From positions 1-64,000 of the forward strand of contig JAPTJF010000161.1 in the NCBI GenBank assembly GCA_029339195.1: a stretch of DNA of 64,000 nucleotides, read 5' to 3'. The first letter of the stretch is position 1. Every line of letters begins with the position of its first letter. This stretch comes from Micractinium sp. NFX-FRZ (Eukaryota; Chlorophyta; Trebouxiophyceae; Chlorellales; Chlorellaceae). The notes beneath the pieces were generated by a model. The model searched no databases and had not been told where the DNA came from. It worked only from the letters and a program-made list of their open reading frames with translations. Positions 55,144 through 64,000 of this stretch are shown here, one piece after another. Made by a program: the position numbers and the translations under genes.

Positions 55144-55485
55144 CCGAGGCTCAGAGGAAGCTGGTTGGGGAGCCAGACAGCGCCATTAGGGGAGCCAGAC
55201 GGGCCGAGTGCGCAGCGGGCGCAAAGGAGTCGCGCACCGAGTAGCGCTTCGTGGGCCTACAATGTCTTTACTGAAAGCGCACGAGCGGGCGATCATGCCA
55301 GAAAGGGGGCTTGGGACGCCGCTGGCTTCCTGTCCTGCTGGCTCTGCTGCCAAAGCAGGCGGGGCGCGAACTGTAGCTTCCAGCATCGCCGCTAGCTTGG
55401 TCCGTTTGTCTGTGTGCGCTCTCAATTGACCTATTGCGCATCCTAGGCACCCACGTAGGAGCACAGGCACAACGTGGTTTCGGTA
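55144..55485. other. Divergent promoter region of O-GlcNAc transferase and the SnoaL-like gene
   Basis: About 340 bp between head-to-head start codons. No gene and no named regulatory site recognised. Confidence 0.42.
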
Positions 55486-57423
55486 ATGAAGTTTGCGGCA
55501 CCCGCCTGCAGGGCGGCTGTGCCTCCTCCCATGGCTGCGAGAGGGCACGCTGCCGCGCAGGCGGCGCCCCAGGTTCGGGGCGGCACCTCCTGCTGGCGAG
55601 GCAGCAACCTGGGCGCCTTCACCGCCCGCAGTACCTTGGCGCATGGCGGGCGCCGCGCAGCGCTGGCCCTCCGCGTGAGCTGCTTCGCGGTCTCCAGGGC
55701 TCTTGGCCTATCCAGGCCTGACTGGCTCCCAGACTTTGGGCTGGCCAAGCGCAAGGAAGTGCTGGAGCGCTTCTTCTCAGCGCCCATCAGCCGAGAGGTG
55801 GGCGGGGCGGGTGGTTGGGAGATGGGTGGGGCCCGGCAGCGCACGGCCCCAGTGCTTGGGGCAGATTTCAATTCAATTCTTCATGCCCTGCCATTTAAGC
55901 ACGGGTGCATACCGCCTCCTCGCAGCCCATATTTGTGTATCTCGTTCGCACCCGCCTGCTCGCCCCGTGCCCCAAGAACCCTCCACTGCGCATGATGCCT
56001 CGCACAAACCATCGCAACAGCACCTGTCGTCACACCTGTTCTCCACCCCACCCGCCCCCACCCCGCCAGTGTACCACCACAGCTGTATGCACGGTGCTCT
56101 GACTGTGGGACCCCCCACCCTCCTAACCCCGCCGCACCCGCCCCCCCCACACACGCGTCACGCTCACTGCTCGCCACCCTAGCCGCCCCTCACCCCACCG
56201 TGACCCCCAAACCTCCAGCAGATGTAACGAGGAGTCCTGGCCAATGGGTCCCTCACCCATCGACCTTTCTTGATGGAAATCATTTGAACTCATGGTGCAG
56301 GTGTATGAGGAGCTGCTGGATGATGGCTTCCGCATGTCGGAGCAGCTGCGGGAGGAGGCGGGGCACAGCCGCAGGCACGGCAAGGCAGGCACGTGGCAGC
56401 GGCTGTGGGTGACACCCGCCCACCCTCCCTTGGGCATGCCGTGTTGCTGGCTCAGGGGACAGGAGCAACCACTCTTCTCTCCCCGGTCCCACTTCCCACT
56501 CACCTTCTCCACCTCCTTTCCCCCTTCCTCTCAATTCTCAATGGCCCGCAGACTTCATTGAGCTCATGTGCGGCAGCGTGGCACCCGCCATCCCCGACTT
56601 CACTTGGAGCGCTGCCACAGACGGCGAGGCAGACAAGGGTGGGCTTGCGAGGGGGAACTGGGCTACTGCCGCCTGGCCTGCGCGACTGCCCTGCTTCCGT
56701 CACTCGCCAGGCGCCATCATGGCCCCTGCCCACAACTGCCCTGCCCTGCTCACCTGCCGTCCCACCTGGATCTTTGTTTAGGTCTGTTCTGCTCCGCCCG
56801 GCCCTGTTTTCTGGCACCAGCCCCACCCCGGCAACCCTGTTGTGGGCCCCCCTCCCACTGCGCGTGCAGACGGCTTTGCGATTGTGGCGGTGAAGGTCAG
56901 CGGGCACCACACGGGCGCGCCGTTTGCGCTGCCGGGCCTGCCGCCCGTGCCGCCCAGCGGGCGGCGGGTGGTGCTGGAGGAGGAGCTGATGAAAGTGCGG
57001 GTGGAGGGGGGCAGGATCCGGGAGATTCAGGTGAGGCGTGGCGTGTGCGCTGTGCTGTGCTGTGCTGTGCTGTGCTGTGCTGTGCTGTGGGCTGTGGGCT
57101 GTGGGCTGTGGGCTGTGGGCTCAACAGGCGGCGGTGGTGCCTGGGGAGGGAAAGTGTGAAGGTGAAGGGGGCAGGTTTTGCGAGATCCAGGGGGTGGAGC
57201 ATGTCATGCGCCGCTGCCGCATGCCGCGTTTGCCGCCGCATTGCCAGGTTTCCTGGCGTGGCCAGCTGCCCTACCGCCCTGCCCTTCTGTGCTTTGCCCC
57301 TGAGTACACGACTCGACTCCCGTGTGCCCGTGGATGCGCCTGCAGGTGCTGCCTAGCGAGGGGGCGGGGCCGCTGGCGCTGTACAAGGCACTGGGGGGAG
57401 AGCTGCGGGCAACCCAGGCATGA
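55486..57423 (+). CDS. Plastid-targeted SnoaL-like (NTF2-fold) protein
   Basis: Five exons: 55486-55797, 56301 to 56379 (or 56388), 56552-56638, 56870-57030 and 57346-57423, about 238 aa. The N-terminus (MKFAAPACRAAVPPPMAARG, Ala/Arg/Ser-rich to about residue 60) is a chloroplast transit peptide. The domain then reads KRKEVLERFFSAPI, VYEELLDDGFRMSEQLREEA, DFIELMCGSVAPAIPDFTWS, then DGFAIVAVKVSGHHTGAPFA. This matches the SnoaL-like polyketide-cyclase/ester-cyclase layout, where the strand 'V..V..SG.HTG.F' is the recognisable core, followed by EEELMKVRVEGGRIREIQVL. In this family the fold is a small conical barrel with varied or unknown function. Exon 2 must end in phase 1 and no GT donor fits, so a GC donor (GCAAGG after 56379 or GCACGT after 56388) is proposed. 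Converges with Argonaute. Confidence 0.72.
57047..57121. repeat. GCTGT / GGGCTGT tandem repeats
   Basis: A (GTGCT)n block passes directly into a (GTGGGCT)n block inside the last intron of the SnoaL-like gene. Confidence 0.88.
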
Positions 57424-58239
57424 GCAGGCAGCCAGGGCGCGTGCGCAGGGCGTCGCCACCTGCAGCCAAGCTGCTGATGTTGGCTAGGCATGTGTGCGTG
57501 TTGTGTGACACCTAGTTTACATGTGTATGCTGATCATTCATTACCCGGCCCTGTGCCCCCAGCAAAGTCGATCCTTTTGCGTGTCGCCATTCTTTCCGCC
57601 CCAGGCTGTACGGTCCTGTGCCCTGCAGCGCACACACTCCCTCGTACTACTTGCATGCATACACGTCTTTTCTGTGTACCACTATTGGCCACGTTGACAC
57701 CACAGCCAGCCACCCCTTGCAATGTAATCTGCTTGCTACCGTATCAGGGGGCTTCTAGGAGTCATGCTGCTGAAATTACGCTAAACAACAGGGGGCAACA
57801 CCACAAAATGCTCGCTCCTGCTGTAAGAAACATGCCACGGCTGGGGCAGACTGCTTCAGCAGCCCATCTCCCGGCTCAATGCTATTTACACACCAGCAAA
57901 GCAACAACAGGCAAGCATACGAAATCGTCGAAACGGAGTGGCGGGTGTCTCCCAGGTGGTTCAGTCCGGCAAGTGGCAGCGGCGCCGCCTGCATCTGTGC
58001 AAGCCTGGGCACAGTGCACAGCCACTGCAGCAATGCACGTTTTGAACATGCAACAGCGAACCTTATGAACAACGTGCAACAAATGAATGTCTGTGCACAA
58101 ATCAAAAGAGCAGGGTGTGCAGGCGTGCCGGACACGCGCATGCCCGCTGCTGCACAGCTTCCTTTCTTCTGGCGCCCCGTGGCTCGGCCCCTTGTGGAGC
58201 CGCGGCAGCTGCCGCCTGAGGCTCTGTTCATGCGCGGTC
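57424..58239. other. Convergent 3' region between the SnoaL-like gene and Argonaute
   Basis: About 815 bp, AT-richer than its surroundings, no supported gene. TGTAA at 57723-57727 (+) fits the SnoaL-like transcript (300-nt 3' UTR). TTACA at 57886-57890 gives a minus-strand TGTAA for Argonaute (350-nt 3' UTR). The two signals face each other about 160 bp apart with no overlap of the transcripts. Confidence 0.55.
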
Positions 58240-61200
58240 TCAGACGTAGAACATGACCTGAGCGGGGGAAGGGCCAGAGGGTACCGCATCACAGCTGACA
58301 AGACGAGACAGCATCGGCTCTGCAGGACAGAAAGCGGCAGCACATGCACAGCAAAAAGCTCAAGCACAGTACAGGGCGCAGCTGGGATGTGGCAGCGGCA
58401 GACGCACGCCTGGCCGCTGTAGCAAGCAGGCCCTCCAGATACACACACAGCCCTGCCCCACCTTGTGCAGCGCCGGGTTGACGGGCAGGAACTCCACCGC
58501 CCCGCCTCCAAACCCGCTGGACACGCTGCCCGTGTCGCTCTCGCCTGGGGGGGGGGGGGCAGGGGTGGTGGTGTGAAGCCGCCAGGGAGGGAGGGGTTGA
58601 GAGTTAGCAAGGCGGCAAGGGTTGGGAGTCAGCCAGGAAACTTCCCCTCTACTTAACCCCCAAAGGTAGGACTTGGGCAGACCTTACAGCACGTGCTGAG
58701 CCGCCGCCTTGCTGGCTGGCTGCAGTGCGCCCTCCAACATCACATCGCCTCTCCCTAGCCTCAACGCCCACACCCACACCAACAGCCCCCGCATGCGCAC
58801 CTCCCCGGCACAGCACGCGGCCGCGGAAGGCGGCCAGGTGTGCGTACTGGGCGGCAGGCACCACGGATATGGAGCGGGTGCAGCGGCAGAAGGTGTAGCA
58901 CAGCCTGTGAGAGTCAGTGGGGGGGAAGGGCAGGAGGCATGAGGGGGAGGGGAGGGAGGGCAGCGGGCACCACAGCGATGTGAGCGCGCGTGCAGCGGCA
59001 CAAGGTGGGCAGCCCTTAGTCAGTTGCGGAAGTATGCACCAAGCAATCAATGTTGGCAGGCCGGACCGCTTAAGAGGCACTCACTTGTACGTGAGCCCCT
59101 GCATGGCATCCGCCCCAAACTTGTTCTCGTCCACCAGGACCTGCAGGTGGGCGGCACATGCCAGCAGCCACCCACCAGTGAACGTCGTGGGGTGAACACA
59201 CAGACGGAAGGCAACGGGGTCTGGCAAGCCGGCAGCAGCGCATGCGATGGCAAGGGCTTTGACAGTTGGAGGTGTGGTGACCGGGGTTGCAAGTGTGTGG
59301 AGAGGGCAGGAGATCCCCGTGGAGAGGCAGCAGGACGCCACACAGTGTGCTGGAGACGCCCTTACTGCCGGCCTGCGTAGGCGCAGGCGCGGGCTTACGT
59401 GGTACTTGGTGGGCCGCGAGGTGCCCTGCAGGTGCACGTGGGCGGGGGGTGCCCAGTGCATGGGTGATCGGCCCAGGTGAGGGCATGCGGGCAGGAGCAT
59501 GCACCCCTAACAGCAGGACGGAGCTCAACTGCTCAGCCCAGGCGGCCTGTGTGCTGGGCGGGGTCTCAAGCCACGCAGTCCACAGCCCTGGCAGATCAAT
59601 CGCCATGATTGGATCGAGGGGCGGGCCTCACCTGGATGCCGGCGTGGCTGTTGAGCAGGAAGTCGAACTCAAAGGGGTGCATGATGGAGGTGTCCACCAC
59701 GGTGCCTGGCAAGGGCAGGGTGGAGGAGGGAGGGAAGGGCGGGAGTGGGATGGCCATCAGGTATGAGGAATGGAGGGCCGCTCCAGGTGGCAACGCCACA
59801 GATGCGCGCACCTTGGCCTCCCACCTCCCCCGCTCTCCTCTAGGTGCCACCCTCCCTGCGCCTCCCCCGTCCACATGTCTGCCCCCCCCCCAGCGTGGCA
59901 CCCACCGGGCATTATGTTGCCGCTCCTGTCCCTGTTCTGCTGGTCCTGGGGCATGGGGAAGAGGCGGGTGTGGTGGCGCTTCTGGACCACCACAAAGGTG
60001 ATGGGGGGGGCGTCTGCGGGGGGGCGGGAGGGTTCGAGGGAGACGAGCGGGCAGCAGGTGGGACAAACAACCAGACAGCAGGCCCCTTTGCCTGTGCCGC
60101 AGTCACCTGCCGCGACATGTGCCGGCGCCCCCATCTCTACCCCTGCACCCCGGTTCACTATCTGAAAGATCATAAGCCGCTGCTGCCCCCCCAAGGCAGC
60201 AGGCCGCTCACAGTCGGAGCCGGGGTCCCCCATCTCCTTGCACGCCTCGCGCACGGCGCTGTACTCGCTCTGCGGGGAAGGAAGGTGACAATGCAGGGAG
60301 GTCAGGCAGGGAGGTCAGGCAGGTACTTCACACCCAACCCGCCGCCGTCCGGCACGTGCTGTACGTACATACATAGTGCCCCGCTGCACACCACCGCCCA
60401 GCCAGAGAAGGACAGCGCAACACAGAGCAGAGCAGAGCAGAGCAGAGCAGAGCAGAGCACAGCGGAGCTAGTCAGGAGCACAGCACTCACGTAGTAGACC
60501 TCCTTGAACTGCCCCTCGCTCACGCCGTCGCGGTAGAAGATCAGGTGCTGCCCCAGAGTGGGAGGTGGCACGGGGGAGACGGAATCAGGCAGGATTGGGG
60601 GAGGTGAGGGGGCAAGTGGGCCTCAGTGGCGGGAGGTGAGGGGGCATGGCACACGTGGCAGCAGGTGGGGAGGGCCCCAACGGGCATCTGGCAAGCAAGG
60701 CCCGACCGTCTCACACCCTTATGACCCCAGCCTCCGCATTCGTGGGCTTCTTCTGCTGTCTGCGTTCTGCACATAAACAAGGCTGCCGTTCACCTCGGGC
60801 TTGCGGCCGCGTGTGACACGGTGAAACTCCATCAGCAGGTCCTTGACCTGCCAGGGGGGTGAGGGGCGGTGGGGTGTAATGAGAGTAGGCAAAGGCACAA
60901 GGCTGGGTGTGAGTTGTGGGGTGCAACCTGATCAGCAGGTCCCTAGCCCTGACGGGAGGGGAAAGGGGAGGAGGTAAGGCGGGGTGGGGTGGAGGGTAAG
61001 TATTACTTGTTAAACAGTTGTCGGGTAGAGCTCCGCCCCCAGGATGCGCACCAGTCCAACAGGCTTACCACAGCTGGCTGGCATGCCGGCCTGCCGCAGT
61101 AGAGGAAAGGCTAGCAGCGGCGGGTGGTGCGCTCACCATGTTTTTCAGGTCCGCCACGATCTCCTGCCGCCCCGTCTGCATGGAGACGCGCGCCGCGTAG

Positions 61201-63971
61201 CGAGTGGCGCTGGCATCCATTGACCTGCAATCAGAAGACAAGCACAACACGGGCAGCAGAGAGAGTGGGCAGCGGCTGCGCCAGCATGGCACAAGGCGGG
61301 GCCGCGGATGGGCGCCCAGGGGCACTGCTCGGCAGTAGACCAGAGGCCGGCAAATGGATGCATGCAGCTGAATGACTGGCAGCTGGAGGTGGACGGCCGG
61401 ATACACCCCTGGCCCCCCCCCCACGCAAGCTGAGCAGGCGCACTTCCCTAACAGCAACCGGCCTCGCTGCCCTCCCTCAGTTGCATCCCCGCCCTCACCC
61501 GACCACTGCGGCAATGGAGGGCATGTCCTCGCCTCCCATCGGGTGCGTCACGTCCGCCTGGCAGGGGCGGGAGGGCAGGTGGGGGCAGCGGAGTGAGACG
61601 GGCACGCAGTGGGTAGCGTAACGCATGCAACCCATATGCGACCGGGCATGTCCCCGCTGGGCAAGTGCATGCCACCACAGTGAGTGTGGTGCTGTCGCCA
61701 AACCAAACCTTAGCGGGTCAGCCAACAGCCAAAACACTCGCCCCCAGGGCTCACCCCAAAGACCTGCAGGCAGGAGCGGGCGGGGGAGAACCATTTAGAC
61801 TGAGACGTGCTCTTACTTCTAAATCAGACTGAGATGTGCACGTACTTCTAAAGCAGCATTCTGAGATGCTAATTTACAGGGCAGCCCAGGTTGGATCCAT
61901 CCACCATCCCACCACCCCGCCTCACCATGAAGGGTCGTGAGCTGATGGGGGGTGCCAGCGTGCCCATTGGCTCCAGCAGCCGCACGTTGCACCCGTCCAG
62001 CTTGGCGTTCACCTTCATCGCCACGTTGGCGCAGTCTGCCGTGGATTCAGGGGTGGTGGAAGAAAGATGGTGGGGGCGCGTCTGGGGAGGGCGCCGGGTA
62101 CGGAGGGTGTGTGACAAAGACAGACGTGAGGCCCGCTCCGTAACTGGCCTGGACCGGCAGAGAAGCCACAAACATCCCAGCTCCCAACCATGGCAAGACC
62201 CTGGGCAAGGCGTTTGCCCCGGTGCACTGACACTGGGGGCGGCCGCGCGCCGGGAAGCCGATGCCTGCCTTCTTGGCCACCACGCACTGTGGTGAGGTGG
62301 AGGTGGGTTGGGGGGGGAAGGAGGGAGGTGGGTTGGGGGGGGAAGGAGGGAGGGGTGAGGGGCGTGGGAAGGGAGGCGTGGCAGCGTGGGGAACACGTGT
62401 GGCTAGCAGGCAACATGCAGGATGGGGGCGCTGGAGCGTCGGCGGATGCTGTTGTAGCCATGGGCACGCTCTGGCAGGGGAGGAATGGGGATATTTCCAT
62501 GACCCTCGCATCTGCTGTGCTGTGTGCTGTCTCCTCATGATCCCAGTCCTTGCCTTGCCTTGCCCCACCCCACCCCACCCCACACCCCCACCTGGGAGGG
62601 CATGCCCAGCATTGAGTCGCTGGCCTGCTTCACCTCCCGGTACAGCTGCTGCCCTGCAAACGAAGGGGCGGGGGTGCGACACGTGGGTGGTTAACGAGGC
62701 TGCCAAAGGGCGTGCATGGGCACAATGGGGTGGCCTGCTTCACCTCCTTGTGCAGCTGTGCGCTTTCCTGCCGCCCGCTGCCTGCGCCCTGCCTTCCTTT
62801 CCCCCAGCACCTGCATGAATGCCCAGAAGTGCAGCAGGCACCCACCCACCCGCCCACCCACCCACCAGTGTCGGGCAGCACCACCAGGATGATCTGCGCC
62901 GGCTGGCCAAACGTCTGGCGCGCTGACTCATTAGCCCTGCAGCAGGAGAGGCGGGTGGCATGGCCAGTCATGCACCCGTGATTGTTTAGCAACGCAACGT
63001 AGCTGACCCGCAGCTGCAAAAGAGGGTGGAGGGTGGAAGAGGCGGGTGTGGCCAGCCCACCCCCAGCCGCTCCCACCACCGCCCCCACCTGCGCATGATC
63101 TCTGCCGTGCTGGCGTTGCGGGGCGCCATGATGCAGGGGGGCAGCGGGGAGGTGGGGGTCTTCACTCCGCACGCGTTGAGCATGTCGATGAACTCCTGCC
63201 GGGGGGGGGAGTAGGGCATAGGGTGGTACAGTGAAGAAGCAAATCATTGGCTGGGAATACGGCTGGACTTGAGCATGTCGATGAACTCCTGCCGGGGGGG
63301 GGGGGCCAGACACGGGTCACGCTGCTGCGGCAACGGGTCATGCCTCCAGCTCCGCAATCCGTGGTGACAGCAAAGCAGGCAGTGCCCCACCCACCCCACC
63401 TCCCTCAGCCCAGGACCGCGCCAACCTTGATGAACGACGGGCCGCCCTGCGGCCCCTGCGCCCGGCACAGGTCTGGCTCCGCGAAGCGCGGGTTGGCGAA
63501 GCAGGCGATGGCCCAGGAGCTGAGCTGTGAGCCAGTGAGGAACTGCACGTCCTTCAGGTTCCAGGCGCCAAAGCCCTGCAGGCGCATGATGGGCACAGCG
63601 TCAAAGCATGGTGAGGCATGAGAAGAGGGAGGCGGCAAGGGGGCGCGCGTCTCTTGGATGCAAAGCCATGAAAAAAGAAAGCCAGGAAGGGAGAGAAGAG
63701 GAGGGGAGGAGCTGAGGGGGCGACGCGGAGAGGAAGCGCACGCGTGCAGGCATCGAACACAAGCGCCCTGCAGGCGGTGTGGGGACAGCGTGGCCGCGCA
63801 GGGAGGTCTCCTGCGGTGCAACAAGCATAACACCCAAACACCCAGCATCAGCAACCAGGTCATGCCACAGCGTGCCCCGTTGCACACACACACGCGCGCG
63901 ACCCTGCTTGCCTTGGGGTCAAAGTTGGCGGGCCTGCCATAGGACAGGCGCGGGTTGGGCAGCACGCGGGC
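58240..63971 (-). CDS. AGO: Argonaute, MID and PIWI domains (5' part beyond the right edge)
   Basis: Twenty exons in the window, right to left: 63912-63971, 63426-63575, 63089-63195, 62866-62936, 62592-62653, 62232-62286, 61926-62035, 61755-61763, 61499-61557, 61137-61224, 60794-60847, 60491-60547, 60212-60269, 59906-60013, 59632-59705, 59399-59425, 59085-59140, 58801-58904, 58462-58544 and 58240-58257. Every phase agrees, giving 469 aa. N and PAZ domains lie off-window. [55 protein letters not shown] carries the full slicer tetrad: D in VFGADVTHP, E in [10 protein letters not shown] in [13 protein letters not shown] in [25 protein letters not shown] and [19 protein letters not shown] are also intact, and the protein ends VMFYV as in the family. 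Known role: small-RNA-guided cleavage. Exons of 9, 18 and 27 nt are unusual. The first in-window intron (after the 63912-63971 exon) has a GC donor. Four exons have intronic echoes. Confidence 0.95.
58966..59004 (-). repeat. Echo of Argonaute exon 18 start
   Basis: Coding-strand sense [16 protein letters not shown] in the preceding intron, against [15 protein letters not shown] of the exon (58857-58900). Offset 109-112 bp. Confidence 0.68.
60423..60458. repeat. (AGAGC)n microsatellite
   Basis: Seven tandem AGAGC units in the Argonaute intron between exons 12 and 13. Confidence 0.88.
60931..60956 (-). repeat. Echo of Argonaute exon 11 start
   Basis: Coding-strand sense ARDLLIRLH behind a CAG, against VKDLLMEFH of the exon (60820-60847). 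The shared ATCAGCAGGTCC lies at 60831 and 60931, offset 100 bp. Confidence 0.6.
61755..61763 (-). other. 9-nt microexon of Argonaute (VFG)
   Basis: GTCTTTGGG lies between CTGCAG (acceptor) and GTGAGC (donor) and supplies V-F-G just before ADVTHP. Without it the conserved VFGADVTHP strand carrying the first catalytic Asp would be broken. Phase 0 on both sides. Confidence 0.85.
62731..62758 (-). repeat. Echo of Argonaute exon 5
   Basis: Coding-strand sense [11 protein letters not shown] in the preceding intron, against [11 protein letters not shown] of the exon. TGGCCTGCTTCACCTCC is identical at 62621 and 62731, offset 110 bp. Confidence 0.7.
63271..63303 (-). repeat. Echo of Argonaute exon 3 start, including its acceptor
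   Basis: About 32 bp identical to the true exon start and acceptor at 63178-63209 (GGCAG|GAGTTCATCGACATGCTC on the coding strand plus the adjoining run), offset 93 bp upstream. The echo frame ([14 protein letters not shown]) ends in a stop, so use of this acceptor without a new donor would truncate the protein. Confidence 0.75.
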
Positions 63972-64000
63972 CTGCCGAGGCAGGGCGAGGAAGGTTAGCA

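Noticed and set aside
62095..62125. Minus-strand VFVTHPP in an Argonaute intron, resembling VFGADVTHP
   Set aside because: It is more than 300 bp from the true motif, far outside the echo distance band, and lacks surrounding similarity; probably chance.
1..64000. tRNA or rRNA genes
   Set aside because: I saw no convincing A/B box plus T-arm consensus or rRNA core sequence by eye. A covariance-model scan would be decisive.

Overview
This window is nuclear DNA from a GC-rich, intron-dense green alga, most likely a Chlorella-clade trebouxiophyte (inference). Reasons: exons of 9-1,270 nt are joined by short GT-AG (sometimes GC-AG) introns in nearly every gene; several genes have the green-algal poly(A) signal TGTAA downstream of the stop; long CAG/polyQ tracts are common; and the gene set is plant-like (OHP2 photosystem assembly protein, SECRET AGENT-type O-GlcNAc transferase, ARID protein with an HSP20-like tail, ALG12, VAMP7). 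I see no bacterial operons, no CRISPR array and no virus-like genes.

Layout, left to right: PPR-like fragment (-, 132-1098, runs off the left edge); HMG-box polyQ protein (+, 3074-6110); serine racemase (+, 6900-9644); nodulin-like/NFD4 MFS transporter (-, 9973-14538); OHP2 (+, 15041-16440); PP1 inhibitor-3/PPP1R11 (-, 17199-18185); VPS53 (+, 18577-24749); GT61-like glycosyltransferase (-, 25123-29581); ARID + Tudor-like + HSP20-like protein (+, 29883-34958); ALG12 (+, 35360-38017); VAMP7-type R-SNARE (-, 38259-40053); isoaspartyl dipeptidase (+, 40515-42917); RING-CH ubiquitin ligase (-, 43846-45892); O-GlcNAc transferase (-, 46890-55143); plastid SnoaL-like protein (+, 55486-57423); Argonaute MID-PIWI (-, 58240-63971, runs off the right edge). 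Most models were built exon by exon, with splice sites and reading phase checked by hand; about 118 introns are modelled.

Functionally the genes are housekeeping. Secretory and membrane traffic: VPS53 (GARP tether), VAMP7 (SNARE), ALG12 (N-glycan precursor), GT61 (Golgi glycosylation). Nuclear and cytosolic regulation: HMG-box, ARID, PP1 inhibitor, O-GlcNAc transferase, RING-CH ligase, Argonaute. Plastid: OHP2 and the SnoaL-like protein. Metabolism: serine racemase and a bacterial-type isoaspartyl dipeptidase.

The most unusual signal is a recurrent one that ordinary annotation does not explain. In six genes, at least twelve times, an intron contains a diverged copy (an 'echo') of the edge of the adjoining exon, 85-125 bp away. 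Several echoes keep the amino-acid pattern through multi-base codon changes. Some are flanked by usable splice sites and are in frame: a 42-nt, two-heptad candidate cassette exon in the VAMP7 SNARE helix, a 42-nt one in serine racemase, a 15-nt one in VPS53, and a 90-nt in-frame alternative acceptor in VPS53. They could be unannotated alternative exons or relics of a local duplication process that reshapes intron-exon borders.
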